A stretch of DNA of 59,837 bases from Nitrospina sp. UBA6727 (GCA_002454045.1 DKID01000012.1:1-59837), one strand, 5' to 3'; positions 42,344 to 51,792 are shown, counted from the stretch's first letter. Notes: generated by a model from the letters alone, not told the origin. Program-made: numbers and translations.

Positions 42344-42478
42344 GCCAGTTCCTTAGTTTAGTGATGAAGGGAAGAAAATTCCGCGCGCCGGATAAACAAC
42401 AATCATATAAAATCTCGGCGCGAATTTCCACCGCGACCGGTTGACCCGGATTTTTGTTTCCGTTACGTTGCGAAGTCT

Positions 42479-43069
42479 ATGACGAAGAATACGGCGAAAC
42501 TCATTCTCGCATCGCAATCCCCGCGCCGCTTGGAATTGTTAAAACTGGTTGCCGACCAATTCGCAGTCGTCCCCAGTTCGGTGGAAGAGAAACTGGACTA
42601 CGGACTGCGTCCCGAAGAAAACGCCAGGACTTTAGCCCGCGCCAAAGCCGAAAGCGTCGCGAAGAATTATCCGCGTTGCTGGGTAATCGGCGCCGACACG
42701 CTCGTAACTATGGACCAAGAAATATTTGCAAAGCCGATGGACATTCCCGACGCGCAAAGAATTCTCCGCCGATTGAGCGGCAGGGAACACCGCGTCATCA
42801 CCGGCATCTGCGTCGTCGGCCCGACGAAAACTCGCGACGATGTCGTCGTCTCAAAAGTCCGCTTCAAACCGTTATCGTCGGAAGAAATATCACGCTACGT
42901 CGCAACGAATGAGCCCATGGACAAAGCCGGAGCCTACGCCATTCAAGGGGAAGGAAGTTTTATGGTGCGTGATTTTTCCGGTTCGCGTTCCAACATAATT
43001 GGACTCCCCGTCGACGAATTAAAAATTCTCTTGGAAAAAACCGGCTTCCAAAATATCACCGTCGTATAA
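42479..43069 (+). CDS. maf: Maf-family nucleotide pyrophosphatase
   Basis: A house-cleaning dNTP/UTP pyrophosphatase. The 196 residues carry LILASQSPRRLELLKLV, the VIGADTLV catalytic region (GADT), KPMDIPDAQRILRRLSGREH, then TGICVV, and the C-terminal DKAGAYAIQGEGSFMV and GSRSNIIGLPVDEL. Whether it prefers dTTP/UTP (YhdE type) or m7GTP (YceF type) is not clear. Confidence 0.93.
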   Translation: MTKNTAKLILASQSPRRLELLKLVADQFAVVPSSVEEKLDYGLRPEENARTLARAKAESVAKNYPRCWVIGADTLVTMDQEIFAKPMDIPDAQRILRRLSGREHRVITGICVVGPTKTRDDVVVSKVRFKPLSSEEISRYVATNEPMDKAGAYAIQGEGSFMVRDFSGSRSNIIGLPVDELKILLEKTGFQNITVV

Positions 43070-43146
43070 AATTTGCTTGCAGATTGAGGTTCTTTATAAT
43101 TTAATTCGCAGTGATGGTTGCACGAATCGATGATTGGAAAAAGTAA

Positions 43147-43374
43147 ATGTATAAGTCTAAAAATAATATGGAGATTTACGGGCGGTGCCCAAAATGCCAG
43201 GCGCCAATTTTCCTGAACAGTAGCATGGACTGGTACGGCAACACCGTGCTGAGCCTTAATTGTTGGAACGGACATTACCAATGGCTCAACATAGAAAACA
43301 TTGAGGAGTGCAAAAACCTCGCGCCAAAAACTCGGCGGGACCTCGTCGCCCACATCGGATTTTTTGATTTATGA
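43147..43374 (+). CDS. Small zinc-ribbon-like protein, 75 aa
   Basis: Contains GRCPKCQAPIFLN and a downstream SLNCWNGHYQW, so Cys/Cys plus Cys/His could bind a metal. The function is unknown. A second ATG 7 codons in (MEIYGRC) is an alternative start. It ends 41 bases before the MFS gene in the same direction. Confidence 0.6.
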   Translation: MYKSKNNMEIYGRCPKCQAPIFLNSSMDWYGNTVLSLNCWNGHYQWLNIENIEECKNLAPKTRRDLVAHIGFFDL

Positions 43375-43414
43375 CCGCCGAGCGCGCCGGACCGCGTCAG
43401 CCATTTTCCTCCCC

Positions 43415-44686
43415 GTGAACCAGCCCGCCAGCAAACTCGCCACCTTCTCGTGGTGCCTTTACGATTTCGCCAACACCATTTTTTCCATGAACGTAATCTC
43501 CCTGTACTTCGCGTTGTGGGTGACGGTGGACCGCGGCGGTCAAGATATTTTATACAGCGCCGCCCTCGCACTTTCCATGCTCGCGGTAGCCTTGAGCGTT
43601 CCCGTCTTCGGAACTCTCTCCGACGCCACCGGCAAACGCAGAGCGCCACTGGTCGGACTCACCTTGCTATGCGTTGTCGCGACGGGACTAATCGGCGGCG
43701 GCGACCATCTATGGCTCGGCATAGTTTTGTTCATGGTCGCCAACTACGGATATCAATCGGCGTTGGTTTTTTATAACGGCATGCTTCCCTTCATCGCGCG
43801 CGGCAACCACGTCGGCCTTATTTCGGGATACGGAGTGGCGCTTGGTTATCTAGGGTCCATCGTCGGCATGATGTTGGTGAAACCGTTCGTGGAATCAGGC
43901 GACCGCACCGCGGCGTTTCTTCCCACCGCCGGCTTGCTGCTGTTCTTCTCCCTCCCCTGCTTCTTGTTCGTCAAAGACGACGAAACCCGCACGGCGCCGT
44001 CCATCCAAATCAAAGAAGCATTCCGCAGACTCAAAGAAACTTTTCTGCGCGCCAAACAATATCATTCTCTGTTGCGGTTTATCCTGATTCATTTTCTGGT
44101 GCTCGACGCAGTGAACACCATCGTCGCCTTCATAGCCGTGTATGCCAACAAAGTGATTGGATTCAGCGACGGCCAAATCATAAAATTCCTAATCTCATCG
44201 ACCGTCGGCGCGATGGTCGGGTCACTGGTCATCGGCGTTTTAGTCAAACGCAAAGGAGTCGTCTGGTCTTACTGGCTAGTGTTGTGGCTCTGGGTCGTCT
44301 CCCTCGCGCTGACCGTCATCAGCCAAAGCGCGACATTGTTCTCGCTGGTCGGTCCCATCGCCGGGATAGGAATGGGCGGCGTCTGGGTGGTCAGCCGGGC
44401 TTTCATCGTCGAACTTTCCCCGCCCGAAAAAGTCGGGGAATTTTTTGGGCTGTACGGATTCGCAGGCAAAGCGGCGTCCATCTTCGGTCCCATGCTTTGG
44501 GGAACGGTGGTTTGGATTTTCGACGCCACCGCGCCGACGACCGCGACGCTCAAATACCGCGCCGCAGTGACCGCGTTGTTGATCATCGTCGCCGTGGCGG
44601 TCTTCCTGTTTCGCAACTTGACGCGGCAGATGTCCGCGGACATTAGCGTTGATAAACAAGTTGACATCACGCGACCAAATGATTAG
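43415..44686 (+). CDS. MFS transporter, UMF1/Atg22-like family
   Basis: 423 residues from a GTG start with CTCCCC upstream only, so the start is uncertain. The N-terminus TFSWCLYDFANTIFSMNVI is the UMF1 hallmark. Motif A-like GTLSDATGKRRAPL follows, and ELSPPEKVGEFFGLYGFAGK marks the second half. About 12 TM helices. Members are thought to export amino acids or peptides; the substrate here is unknown. The open frame to 43301 overlaps the zinc-ribbon gene and is not used. Confidence 0.85.
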   Translation: MNQPASKLATFSWCLYDFANTIFSMNVISLYFALWVTVDRGGQDILYSAALALSMLAVALSVPVFGTLSDATGKRRAPLVGLTLLCVVATGLIGGGDHLWLGIVLFMVANYGYQSALVFYNGMLPFIARGNHVGLISGYGVALGYLGSIVGMMLVKPFVESGDRTAAFLPTAGLLLFFSLPCFLFVKDDETRTAPSIQIKEAFRRLKETFLRAKQYHSLLRFILIHFLVLDAVNTIVAFIAVYANKVIGFSDGQIIKFLISSTVGAMVGSLVIGVLVKRKGVVWSYWLVLWLWVVSLALTVISQSATLFSLVGPIAGIGMGGVWVVSRAFIVELSPPEKVGEFFGLYGFAGKAASIFGPMLWGTVVWIFDATAPTTATLKYRAAVTALLIIVAVAVFLFRNLTRQMSADISVDKQVDITRPND

Positions 44687-44770
44687 CTTTAAGACACCTT
44701 GACAATTCGATTCCGTCCCGCGGACATAAAGATATTTTTCGCGGACACCCCGCAGAAAGGCGCGACCTGC

Positions 44771-45781
44771 ATGGCACGATTCGTCCCCTCGATTTCCTGT
44801 TTGACTCTGTTGAGTGTGGGACTCTTCATCGCCGCCAACCCCGCTAAAATCTGGGCTCATTCCGAACATAAACAAGACGCGTTGCAAGTCAAACTTCCCA
44901 AGGTGGTGGCGCAAATCAACGGCGTGGACATCCGCAGCGATACCATTTCCCGCGAACTGAAAAAGGCGGCGCAACGATACAAAAAACGCGGCATGCCGCT
45001 CGACGCGGACCAAGAAAAGTCCGCCGCGAAAAAATTAATCGAGGACGAAATCGGGCGAACCTTACTAGTTCTAAAAGCCAAAGATTCGGGAATCAACATC
45101 ACCGAAAAACGGATCGACGAACAGCTGAAAGAAGTGAAAGCGAAGTTCCAGTCCGATGCTGTTTTTGAACACAAACTCGCCGACCGGGGCATGACCTTGT
45201 CGCAGTATAAAACGGAACTCGCAACCGATTTGTATATTGACGAGATCATCAAAAAAGAAATTGCAACGAAAATTAATGTCCGCGAAAACGAAGCCCGCGA
45301 CTATTTCGAAAAAAATAAAAATGAGTTTAAGAGCGCAGAAAAAGTCCGCGCCAGCATCATCCTGTTAAAGTTTGATCCGTCGCAAGGAAAAGCGGGGGAA
45401 CAGAAAGCCCTCAAAAAATTCGAGTCCATTCTCGACCAAGTTCACAACGGAGCCGACTTCGCGGCGATGGCGAAAAAATTTTCCCAAGACAGTTTGGCTT
45501 CCAAGGGAGGAGATTTGGGATTCTTCGCCCGCAAGCACATGCTCTCGGCGTTCAGCGAAAGAGCGTTCAAGATGAAGGTAGGCGAAGTCAGTGATATTTT
45601 TCGCACCGGGCACGGGTTTCATGTACTGAAAGTCACCGACAAAAAATCGGCGGGGACTAGTCCTTTCGCGGCGGAAAAGGAAAAGATCAAAACCCTTCTC
45701 ACCAAAAAGAAAATTTCACAAGCCACCCGCGACTACATCGCAGTCCTGAAAAAGCAAGCAAAAATCAAAACCTACTTTTAG
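44771..45781 (+). CDS. Periplasmic SurA/PpiC-like peptidyl-prolyl isomerase
   Basis: 336 residues from the ATG at 44771. A signal peptide (SCLTLLSVGLFIAANPAKIWA) is followed by a SurA-N-like helical chaperone domain (VVAQINGVDIRSDTI, DEIGRTLLVLKAKDSGI, ITEKRIDEQL). Then comes one parvulin domain: KVRASIILLKFDP, FAAMAKKFSQDSLASKGGD, LGFFARKHM and GHGFHVLKVTDKK. It probably assists outer-membrane protein folding. The extra N-terminal residues from 44699 would disrupt the signal. Confidence 0.88.
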   Translation: MARFVPSISCLTLLSVGLFIAANPAKIWAHSEHKQDALQVKLPKVVAQINGVDIRSDTISRELKKAAQRYKKRGMPLDADQEKSAAKKLIEDEIGRTLLVLKAKDSGINITEKRIDEQLKEVKAKFQSDAVFEHKLADRGMTLSQYKTELATDLYIDEIIKKEIATKINVRENEARDYFEKNKNEFKSAEKVRASIILLKFDPSQGKAGEQKALKKFESILDQVHNGADFAAMAKKFSQDSLASKGGDLGFFARKHMLSAFSERAFKMKVGEVSDIFRTGHGFHVLKVTDKKSAGTSPFAAEKEKIKTLLTKKKISQATRDYIAVLKKQAKIKTYF

Positions 45782-45850
45782 CCGCGCGGCACGGCGACGA
45801 CGGCGCGAACACGGCGGCGGCGTCTTTAGTTGGCGAGCGGGGAGTTGTCG
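45782..45850. repeat. Low-complexity CGGCGACGACGG tract
   Basis: GGCACGGCGACGACGGCGCGAACACGGCGGCGG between the PPIase and priA genes. Confidence 0.5.
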
Positions 45851-45857
45851 CGGCGCG

Positions 45858-48245
45858 ATGTTTTCTTCCTCCACGGCGAAGATGCCGATGTCGGGAGGCG
45901 GTCGGCAAACTCATAAATTTTTGTATGCCCCGATGAATACTCGGACCGAAACAGAACCCGATTCCTTGCGCGAAAAACTTTTCGACGACGGTGAAAATTT
46001 TCCCGACGATGCAAAACCTTTCGCCGAAGTGGTGTTCAATCTTCCCCTCCAAGGACCGTTCACTTACATCATCCCACCGCGATGGCGAGGAAATGTTCAA
46101 GTCGGGATGCGGGTTTTGGTGCCTTTCGGTAGAAGGCGCATCACCGGGTATGTGGTCAACTTTGCGGACAAATGGGACAAGCCCATCGCGCTCAAAACCA
46201 TCGCCGATTTACCCGACGCCAAACCCATCATGAACGCGGAGATGCTGTCGCTCACCCGATGGTTGGGGCGCTACTATCAATCGTCGTGGGGCGAAGCCAT
46301 CCGCGCCGCTCTTCCCGCCGGGCTCGACAAAATCGCCGACCAGCGCGTCAAGTTCGTCCGCCTTGCCCGTTGCCTGCCCGACGAAAAAGAAATCGCCCGC
46401 CTGCTCAAACGCAGTCCCAAACAAAAATCCGTGTTCGATTTTTTGCGGCAAAAAGAAATCAGTTTATCGAAATTAAAAGCGCGGATTTCGGGAAGTCCGT
46501 CCGCCGTCCGCGGTCTGAAAGAAAAAAAACTGGCGGAAGTTTTTGGCGCGAAAAAAGAACACGCAGCGTTTGTTCCAGAAAGCGCGGCGAACCAAACCTT
46601 CGTCCCGCCGCCGGCCTTCACTCCTGGACAGGAAGCGATATTCAAAAAACTTGCGGCGGCGATTGATGACGGCCGGTTCCAACCCTTTCTCCTGCACGGC
46701 ATAACGGGGAGCGGCAAAACGGAAGTGTACATCCGTTGCATTCAGCGTACTTTGGAAAAAGATAAAACCGCGATCATGATGGTCCCCGAAATTTCCCTCA
46801 CCCCGCAAACGGTAGCGCGGTTTCGCCAACGGTTCGGAGACCGGATGGCCGTGCTGCATAGCGGCTTATCGCAAACCGAACGCTATCTGGAATGGAAAAA
46901 AATCCGCGACGGGAAAGTTTCGATCGCGGTCGGCGCCCGCTCGGCAGTGTTCGCGCCGTTTGAAAACTTGGGCGTAATCGTCATCGATGAAGAACACGAT
47001 GGTTCTTACAAACAAGATGCCACGCCGCGCTATCACGCCCGGGACACCGCCGTCATGCGCGCCCGGTCGTCGAACGCGGTGGTCATCATGGGGTCGGCGA
47101 CGCCGTCCTTGGAATCAATTCAAAACACGCGGCGGGGAAAATACGATTATCTGTCCCTCGAAGACCGAATCGGCGGGCGCATGTTGCCCGTCGTGAGCAT
47201 GGTGGATATGCGGCGCGAGCGCAGGGAGTTTAAAAACTTCGCGATGCTTTCCAGAATTATGTGCAACGCAATTCGCGATCGACTTTCCCGCAAGGAACAA
47301 GTTTTTCTGTTTCTCAACCGCCGCGGGACGGCGCGATTTGTCTTTTGCCCCGACTGCGGTTACGTATTAGAATGCGCGCGGTGTAGCGTCACCCTCACCT
47401 TCCACGGGAAGGAAGACCGCCTGCTTTGCCATTATTGTAACTTCACGGCGCGCATGCCCCGCCGCTGCGTGGAATGCAACGGCGCCGTGATTCGTTGCAG
47501 CGGTTTCGGCACGCAAAAACTGGAGGAAGAAGTCCGCAAACTTTTTCCGACCGCGCGGATAACCCGGCTTGACCGCGACACCACCCGCCGCCGCGGCTCT
47601 TTCGCCGCCATGCACCGAAATATGAACGCGGGAAAAATTGACATCCTCATCGGCACGCAAATGATTACCAAGGGACATGATTTCCCCAACGTTACTTTGG
47701 TCGGAGTGGTGCATGCCGATTTGTCGTTGAACATTCCGGACTTCCGATCGTGCGAGAAAGCATTCCAGTTGTTGACGCAGGTTGCGGGGCGGGCGGGGCG
47801 CGGGGAAGTTCCCGGCAAGGCGATAATCCAGACCAACAATCCCAATCACTATATGTTCGAGTTTGTCCGGGAACACGACGTGAACGCTTTCCACGCGAAG
47901 GAATTAAAGTTGAGGCGACGACTCAACTATCCTCCGTTCGCCCGGCTCATTGCCGTCGAGATTGTCAGCGCCACGGAATCAATCGGAAAGAACGCCGCGG
48001 GGAAACTGGCGCGGGGACTGGCGCGGCGGGCGACTCGTCAAAACGGCGTGGAAGTATTGGGCCCGTCCAAAGCGGCGTTGTATCGGATTCAAAATAAATT
48101 CCGCTGGCATTTGATACTGCGGGGGCAGAACATGCAGACCTTGCAAAGTATTCTGGCGGACAGCCGGGAACTCCGCGAACTTAAATCTGCCGGCGGCGGG
48201 AAGTTGAAACTTTCCGTCGATGTAGATCCCTTCAACCTTTTATAA
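45858..48245 (+). CDS. priA: Primosomal replication restart helicase PriA
   Basis: A superfamily II helicase restarting stalled forks. The N-terminal 3'-end-binding domain begins near residue 55 (AEVVFNLPLQGPFTYIIP). Helicase motifs are GITGSGKTEVYI (Walker A), VIDEEHDGSYKQ, MGSATPSLES and the C-terminal TQMITKGHDFPNVTLVG with QVAGRAGRG. The zinc-binding insertion CPDCGYVLECARC, CHYC and CVEC is complete. The exact start is unclear: residues 1-50 are atypical, and an ATG at residue 26 is an alternative. Confidence 0.95.
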   Translation: MFSSSTAKMPMSGGGRQTHKFLYAPMNTRTETEPDSLREKLFDDGENFPDDAKPFAEVVFNLPLQGPFTYIIPPRWRGNVQVGMRVLVPFGRRRITGYVVNFADKWDKPIALKTIADLPDAKPIMNAEMLSLTRWLGRYYQSSWGEAIRAALPAGLDKIADQRVKFVRLARCLPDEKEIARLLKRSPKQKSVFDFLRQKEISLSKLKARISGSPSAVRGLKEKKLAEVFGAKKEHAAFVPESAANQTFVPPPAFTPGQEAIFKKLAAAIDDGRFQPFLLHGITGSGKTEVYIRCIQRTLEKDKTAIMMVPEISLTPQTVARFRQRFGDRMAVLHSGLSQTERYLEWKKIRDGKVSIAVGARSAVFAPFENLGVIVIDEEHDGSYKQDATPRYHARDTAVMRARSSNAVVIMGSATPSLESIQNTRRGKYDYLSLEDRIGGRMLPVVSMVDMRRERREFKNFAMLSRIMCNAIRDRLSRKEQVFLFLNRRGTARFVFCPDCGYVLECARCSVTLTFHGKEDRLLCHYCNFTARMPRRCVECNGAVIRCSGFGTQKLEEEVRKLFPTARITRLDRDTTRRRGSFAAMHRNMNAGKIDILIGTQMITKGHDFPNVTLVGVVHADLSLNIPDFRSCEKAFQLLTQVAGRAGRGEVPGKAIIQTNNPNHYMFEFVREHDVNAFHAKELKLRRRLNYPPFARLIAVEIVSATESIGKNAAGKLARGLARRATRQNGVEVLGPSKAALYRIQNKFRWHLILRGQNMQTLQSILADSRELRELKSAGGGKLKLSVDVDPFNLL

Positions 48246-48292
48246 ACTCGATGTAGCAAACTTTCATCAACCGTCATCATGACATCGCCGCC

Positions 48293-48880
48293 ATGAAAAT
48301 TATTCGCTCCATGTACGATTGGGTTCTGCATTGGGCTGCCACGCCTTACGCGCTGCCAGCTTTATTTTTCGTTGCGTTCGTTGAATCGTCGTTCCTCCCA
48401 ATCCCGCCTGATGTTTTGTTGATCGCGATGACGGTCGCGGTGCCGGCACTTTGGGTCAAGTTTTCCTTCGTCTGCTCTTTGGCTTCCGTCATCGGCGGGA
48501 TGTTTGGTTACTTCATCGGATACCAGTTCATGGATAAGGTCGGCAATCGTATCGTAGAGTTCTACCACTTACACGCCGAGTTCGAAAAAATAGGCGCGCT
48601 CTACAACGAACACCAAGCGTTGGCCGTCGCCGCGGCGGGCTTCACGCCTTTGCCTTATAAAATTTTTGCGCTGGCGGCGGGCTCATTCAAAATCAACTTT
48701 CCGGTTTTCGTCCTGATGTCGGCGGTCAGCCGTTGCGCCCGATTTTTTCTAATCGGATTTATAATCCACAAATTTGGTCCGCCCATCAAAGTGCTGATCG
48801 AAAAATATTTCAACCTTTGTAGCGTTGTATTTTTCATTCTGCTTATCATAGGATTTTATCTATTAAAATTTGTACTTTGA
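48293..48880 (+). CDS. DedA/SNARE-associated family membrane protein, YqaA-like
   Basis: 195 residues with about five TM segments. The DedA-superfamily hallmarks are FVAFVESSFLPIPPDVLLIAM and FGYFIGYQFMDKVGNRI, then AAGFTPLPYKIFALAAGSFK, where the Phe-Thr-Pro-Leu-Pro-Tyr-Lys motif identifies the YqaA branch. It is proposed to flip or transport lipids such as undecaprenyl phosphate in related proteins; the role here is unproven. The cutA ATG lies 12 bases after its stop. Confidence 0.85.
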   Translation: MKIIRSMYDWVLHWAATPYALPALFFVAFVESSFLPIPPDVLLIAMTVAVPALWVKFSFVCSLASVIGGMFGYFIGYQFMDKVGNRIVEFYHLHAEFEKIGALYNEHQALAVAAAGFTPLPYKIFALAAGSFKINFPVFVLMSAVSRCARFFLIGFIIHKFGPPIKVLIEKYFNLCSVVFFILLIIGFYLLKFVL

Positions 48881-48891
48881 TGGAGTTTGCT

Positions 48892-49218
48892 ATGAGCGAG
48901 CATTGCGTACTATTTATTACCACCGCGTCAAAAAAGGAGGCGGATAAAATAAGCCGCGGACTGGTCGAGAACAAGTTGGCGTTCTGCGTCAACGCCGTCC
49001 CCAAAATTCAGTCAACTTATTATTGGGACGGGGAAATCTGCGTTGACGAAGAATTTCTTTTAATCGTTAAGACCCGGAAAGACCGCTACGATGCGCTGGA
49101 AACCTGGGTCAAAATCAATCACAGTTATGAAGTGCCGGAGATCATCGCCTTGCCCATCGAGCGAGGTCTGCCCGCGTACTTGTCGGGCATCGATGACTGG
49201 GTTACAAAAAAAGAATGA
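48892..49218 (+). CDS. cutA: CutA1 divalent-cation tolerance protein
   Basis: 108 residues from the ATG at 48892. Fits the trimeric ferredoxin-like CutA family: VLFITTASKKEADKISRGLV, LAFCVNAVPKIQSTYYWDG, LIVKTRKDRYDALE and SYEVPEIIALPIERG. Small cytoplasmic protein of uncertain cellular function, linked to copper tolerance in E. coli. The frame runs open 5 codons further upstream. Confidence 0.93.
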   Translation: MSEHCVLFITTASKKEADKISRGLVENKLAFCVNAVPKIQSTYYWDGEICVDEEFLLIVKTRKDRYDALETWVKINHSYEVPEIIALPIERGLPAYLSGIDDWVTKKE

Positions 49219-49237
49219 CGGCGGAGATGAAAACACC

Positions 49238-50206
49238 GTGGCGCAAATCCATATAAAAAAGGAATGGGGAATTGCGGAAAATTTGGCTACGCCAGAATCC
49301 GCGTACCTTCGCCGACGGGAATTTCTGAAGGGCACAGCGCTGACCGTCGCCGCCATATTGGGAACGCTTTATGGTTGCGGTCCCACGTCGCCGCCGAATG
49401 TTCTGCCGGAAGTGGAGTGGAGCGAACTTGAAAAACTCATCTATCCCGCCAAAAGAAATCCGCGTTACAAATCAACCCGGCCCACGACGCTGGAAAAAAT
49501 CGCCGCCACCTACAATAATTTTTATGAGTTCGGCGGCGACAAAATCGACCCGGTGCATTACGCGCAGAAACTCAAAACTCGGCCATGGATTCTTGAGGTG
49601 GGCGGACTCGCGAACAAACCAAAAACTTTCGACATGGATGACTTGCTAAAAACTATGCGCTTCGAAGAACGCCTATACAGATTGCGTTGCGTGGAGGCGT
49701 GGGCGATGGTGGTGCCGTGGACGGGATTTCCGTTGCGAGAACTGCTCAGACAAGTCGAGCCGAAATCGGAAGCCACGCATATCAGGCTGGAAACTTTTTA
49801 CGCGCCGTTCACCGCGCAAGGTCAGTTGGCGTTTTGGGAACCGTGGCCTTACGTGGAAGGATTGACCATCGAGGAAGCGATGAACGAACTGGCGTTTTTG
49901 GCCACCGGAATTTACGGGCACCCGCTTCCGAAACAACACGGCGCGCCGATTCGCCTAGTGGTGCCGTGGAAATACGGGTTCAAGAGCATCAAGTCCATCG
50001 TGAAAATCGAGTTGATAAATTATCGCCCATCGACTTTCTGGAACACGTTGCAAGGATTGGAGTACGATTTTACCGCCAACGTGAACCCGCGAATCCCCCA
50101 CCCGCGCTGGCCTCAAGCCCGCGAGAAAATGATCGACACCGGCGAAGTTCGCCGCACTCTTCTTTACAACGGTTACGGAAAATTTGTCGCCAACTTATAT
50201 GCGTGA
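49238..50206 (+). CDS. msrP: Protein-methionine-sulfoxide reductase catalytic subunit MsrP (YedY)
   Basis: A periplasmic molybdopterin enzyme that repairs oxidised Met in envelope proteins. A Tat signal (YLRRREFLKGTAL) is followed by a hydrophobic stretch. The sulfite-oxidase-fold core has YNNFYEFG, LYRLRCVEAWAMVVPW with the Mo-ligand Cys, and RLVVPWKYGFKSIKSIVKI. I start at the GTG at 49238 (about 322 aa); the upstream reading frame overlaps cutA. The haem-membrane partner msrQ is not adjacent. It is served by the Moco pathway (moaB at 6309). Confidence 0.9.
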   Translation: MAQIHIKKEWGIAENLATPESAYLRRREFLKGTALTVAAILGTLYGCGPTSPPNVLPEVEWSELEKLIYPAKRNPRYKSTRPTTLEKIAATYNNFYEFGGDKIDPVHYAQKLKTRPWILEVGGLANKPKTFDMDDLLKTMRFEERLYRLRCVEAWAMVVPWTGFPLRELLRQVEPKSEATHIRLETFYAPFTAQGQLAFWEPWPYVEGLTIEEAMNELAFLATGIYGHPLPKQHGAPIRLVVPWKYGFKSIKSIVKIELINYRPSTFWNTLQGLEYDFTANVNPRIPHPRWPQAREKMIDTGEVRRTLLYNGYGKFVANLYA

Positions 50207-50248
50207 CGAATTTTTTTTCTGCGCGCCGTCATCACCGTCGCGTCGCGC

Positions 50249-50521
50249 TTAACGGAAAAATTGTTCGATTTGCGCGCCGATGAATCCGGCGATGGCGCCT
50301 CCGCTGCCGGCGGCGATGATGAAAATGTCCCGGTCGCCGGTGCCGTATCCGAAGAAAGCCCCCAGCAAAATTCCCAAGCAAATGGCGATCATAAAAAGTC
50401 GGCCGCCCAACCAGCCCACAAATCCGCCCGTCACCAAACCTAAAGCCCCGGCGATGAACATTAAAAGCGGACTGTGCACCACCCAGCCGATCGCCAGTCC
50501 CGTGGCGCCCATCAACCCCAT
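50249..50521 (-). CDS. Small Gly-rich membrane protein, 90 aa
   Basis: Three predicted TM helices: GLAIGWVVHSPLLMFIAGALG, reduced to its core LLMFIAGALGLVTGGFVG, then MIAICLGILLGAFFGYG and IFIIAAGSGGAIAGFIGAQI. No known family. It is on the minus strand between msrP and the sigma-factor gene. The reverse frames here look like shadows. A TATAGAAT-type -10 lies near 50625 on the minus strand. Confidence 0.6.
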   Translation of the reverse strand: MGLMGATGLAIGWVVHSPLLMFIAGALGLVTGGFVGWLGGRLFMIAICLGILLGAFFGYGTGDRDIFIIAAGSGGAIAGFIGAQIEQFFR

Positions 50522-50841
50522 GCCCAGATAAATCGTACTTTTGCTACGTGGTTCGGGATGTACATTTTGTTTGATAAGTCTATTCTTCCAGAACGTTTTC
50601 GTGCGTGCGGTTTTGCTTATTCTATACCACCAAAAAGTACCGCGGGCTAGTTCGTTTTCGCGGCGACAAAAAAACGGCGGCGCGACGGTGACGCCGTTGA
50701 CAAAAACACGGCGGCGTTGCGGCGTGATTTGGTGAATCGCTTTGAGGTGGGAAGCATCCTAAAGGCAACTGTATTGAAGAGGGAATTGCAAATCCCGGCG
50801 GGCTCCTGTAGAAAGAAGCCTGCGCCTTTTCCCGCGAGGAG
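50522..50841. other. Intergenic region upstream of the ECF sigma gene
   Basis: 320 bases without a gene. It contains GACGGTGACG-type repeat at about 50665-50725 and a hairpin GGCGGGCT...AGCCTGCGCC followed by TTTT at about 50797-50832, just before the sigma start. The hairpin could act as a terminator/attenuator or sequester the ribosome-binding site GCGAGGAG. Confidence 0.4.
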
Positions 50842-51492
50842 ATGAAACCGGATTTGCTCTTTATGACTTTTACTCAGCAAAAAGAAGATAAGGAAATAGA
50901 AGAAGCTCTCGTCAAGGATTTTCAAGCGGGAAACCTGGACGCCTACGACAAAATAGCTGAACTCTATCAGCAAAAAATATATGCTCTCAGTTTCAACCTG
51001 ATGCGCAACCAAATGGATGCTCAGGATGTGACGCAGGAAGTTCTCCTGATATTGTTCAGGAAGATTCACACGTTTCAGGGCAAGTCGGCGTTTTCGAGTT
51101 GGGTTTATCGCATCACCTTGAACGCCTGTTATATGAGGATGAGGAGCAAGAAAAAGGAGCCCAACATTTCTATCGATGAGTTGTTGCCTTCCTTCAGCGG
51201 GGCCGGATTTCAGCAGGAAAAAATTCGCGACTGGTCGAAAAGTACCGAGTCCTCATTGTTCACCAACGAGACGCGGGAGGTTATTAAAAAAGCGGTTGAC
51301 CTTCTGCCAGAAAAAGAAAAAGTGGTTTTCCTGTTGCGGGATGTGGAGGAGCTCTCCACCGAAAAAGTGAGCGGGATATTGGACCTGACCGTGCCAGCGG
51401 TGAAGTCGCGACTACATCGGGCGCGGTTGTTTTTGAGGAAAAAACTTTCCGGCTATTTTGAAGAATACGGTTCTCCAAAGGGGAAAATATGA
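50842..51492 (+). CDS. ECF-type RNA polymerase sigma factor
   Basis: 216 residues. Sigma region 2 shows YDKIAELYQQKIYALSFN, then DAQDVTQEVLLILFRKIHTF and FSSWVYRITLN. Region 4 shows LPEKEKVVFLLRDVEELST and VPAVKSRLHRARLFLRKKL. Regions 1 and 3 are absent, as in ECF factors. The next gene overlaps its 3' end by 4 bases and encodes a zinc anti-sigma factor. The start could instead be the ATG at 50863, because the Shine-Dalgarno-like GAGGAG directly abuts the upstream ATG. Confidence 0.9.
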   Translation: MKPDLLFMTFTQQKEDKEIEEALVKDFQAGNLDAYDKIAELYQQKIYALSFNLMRNQMDAQDVTQEVLLILFRKIHTFQGKSAFSSWVYRITLNACYMRMRSKKKEPNISIDELLPSFSGAGFQQEKIRDWSKSTESSLFTNETREVIKKAVDLLPEKEKVVFLLRDVEELSTEKVSGILDLTVPAVKSRLHRARLFLRKKLSGYFEEYGSPKGKI

Positions 51493-51737
51493 TCTGTTGC
51501 AAAGAGTGCATCGACCTGCTGCACGATTATCTTGAAGGCTCCCTGGCTCAAGAAACCAGAGATGCGCTTGACGAACATTTCCGTGAGTGTCCCCCGTGCA
51601 TCGCTTTTCTAAACACCTATAAATCGACAAGCCGCCTGTGTCGGGAGACCTTACACCAAATCGAAATTCCTGACGAAGTTCGCCACACGTTGCAAAATTT
51701 TCTGAAGGAACATAAAATCCAGCAAGAGGGGATGTAG
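51489..51737 (+). CDS. Zinc-finger anti-sigma factor (zf-HC2), soluble
   Basis: 82 residues with the ZAS motif CKECIDLLHDYLEG plus HFRECPPC, the His-x3-Cys-x2-Cys arrangement that binds Zn and the sigma. There is no TM helix, so it is probably a cytoplasmic sensor, perhaps redox-responsive. Translationally coupled to the sigma gene. Confidence 0.85.
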   Translation: MICCKECIDLLHDYLEGSLAQETRDALDEHFRECPPCIAFLNTYKSTSRLCRETLHQIEIPDEVRHTLQNFLKEHKIQQEGM

Positions 51738-51792
51738 CCCGTCGCCGCAACGCGAGAAACAATTGCAACGTCTGCCGTGCCCGATACAGCAA

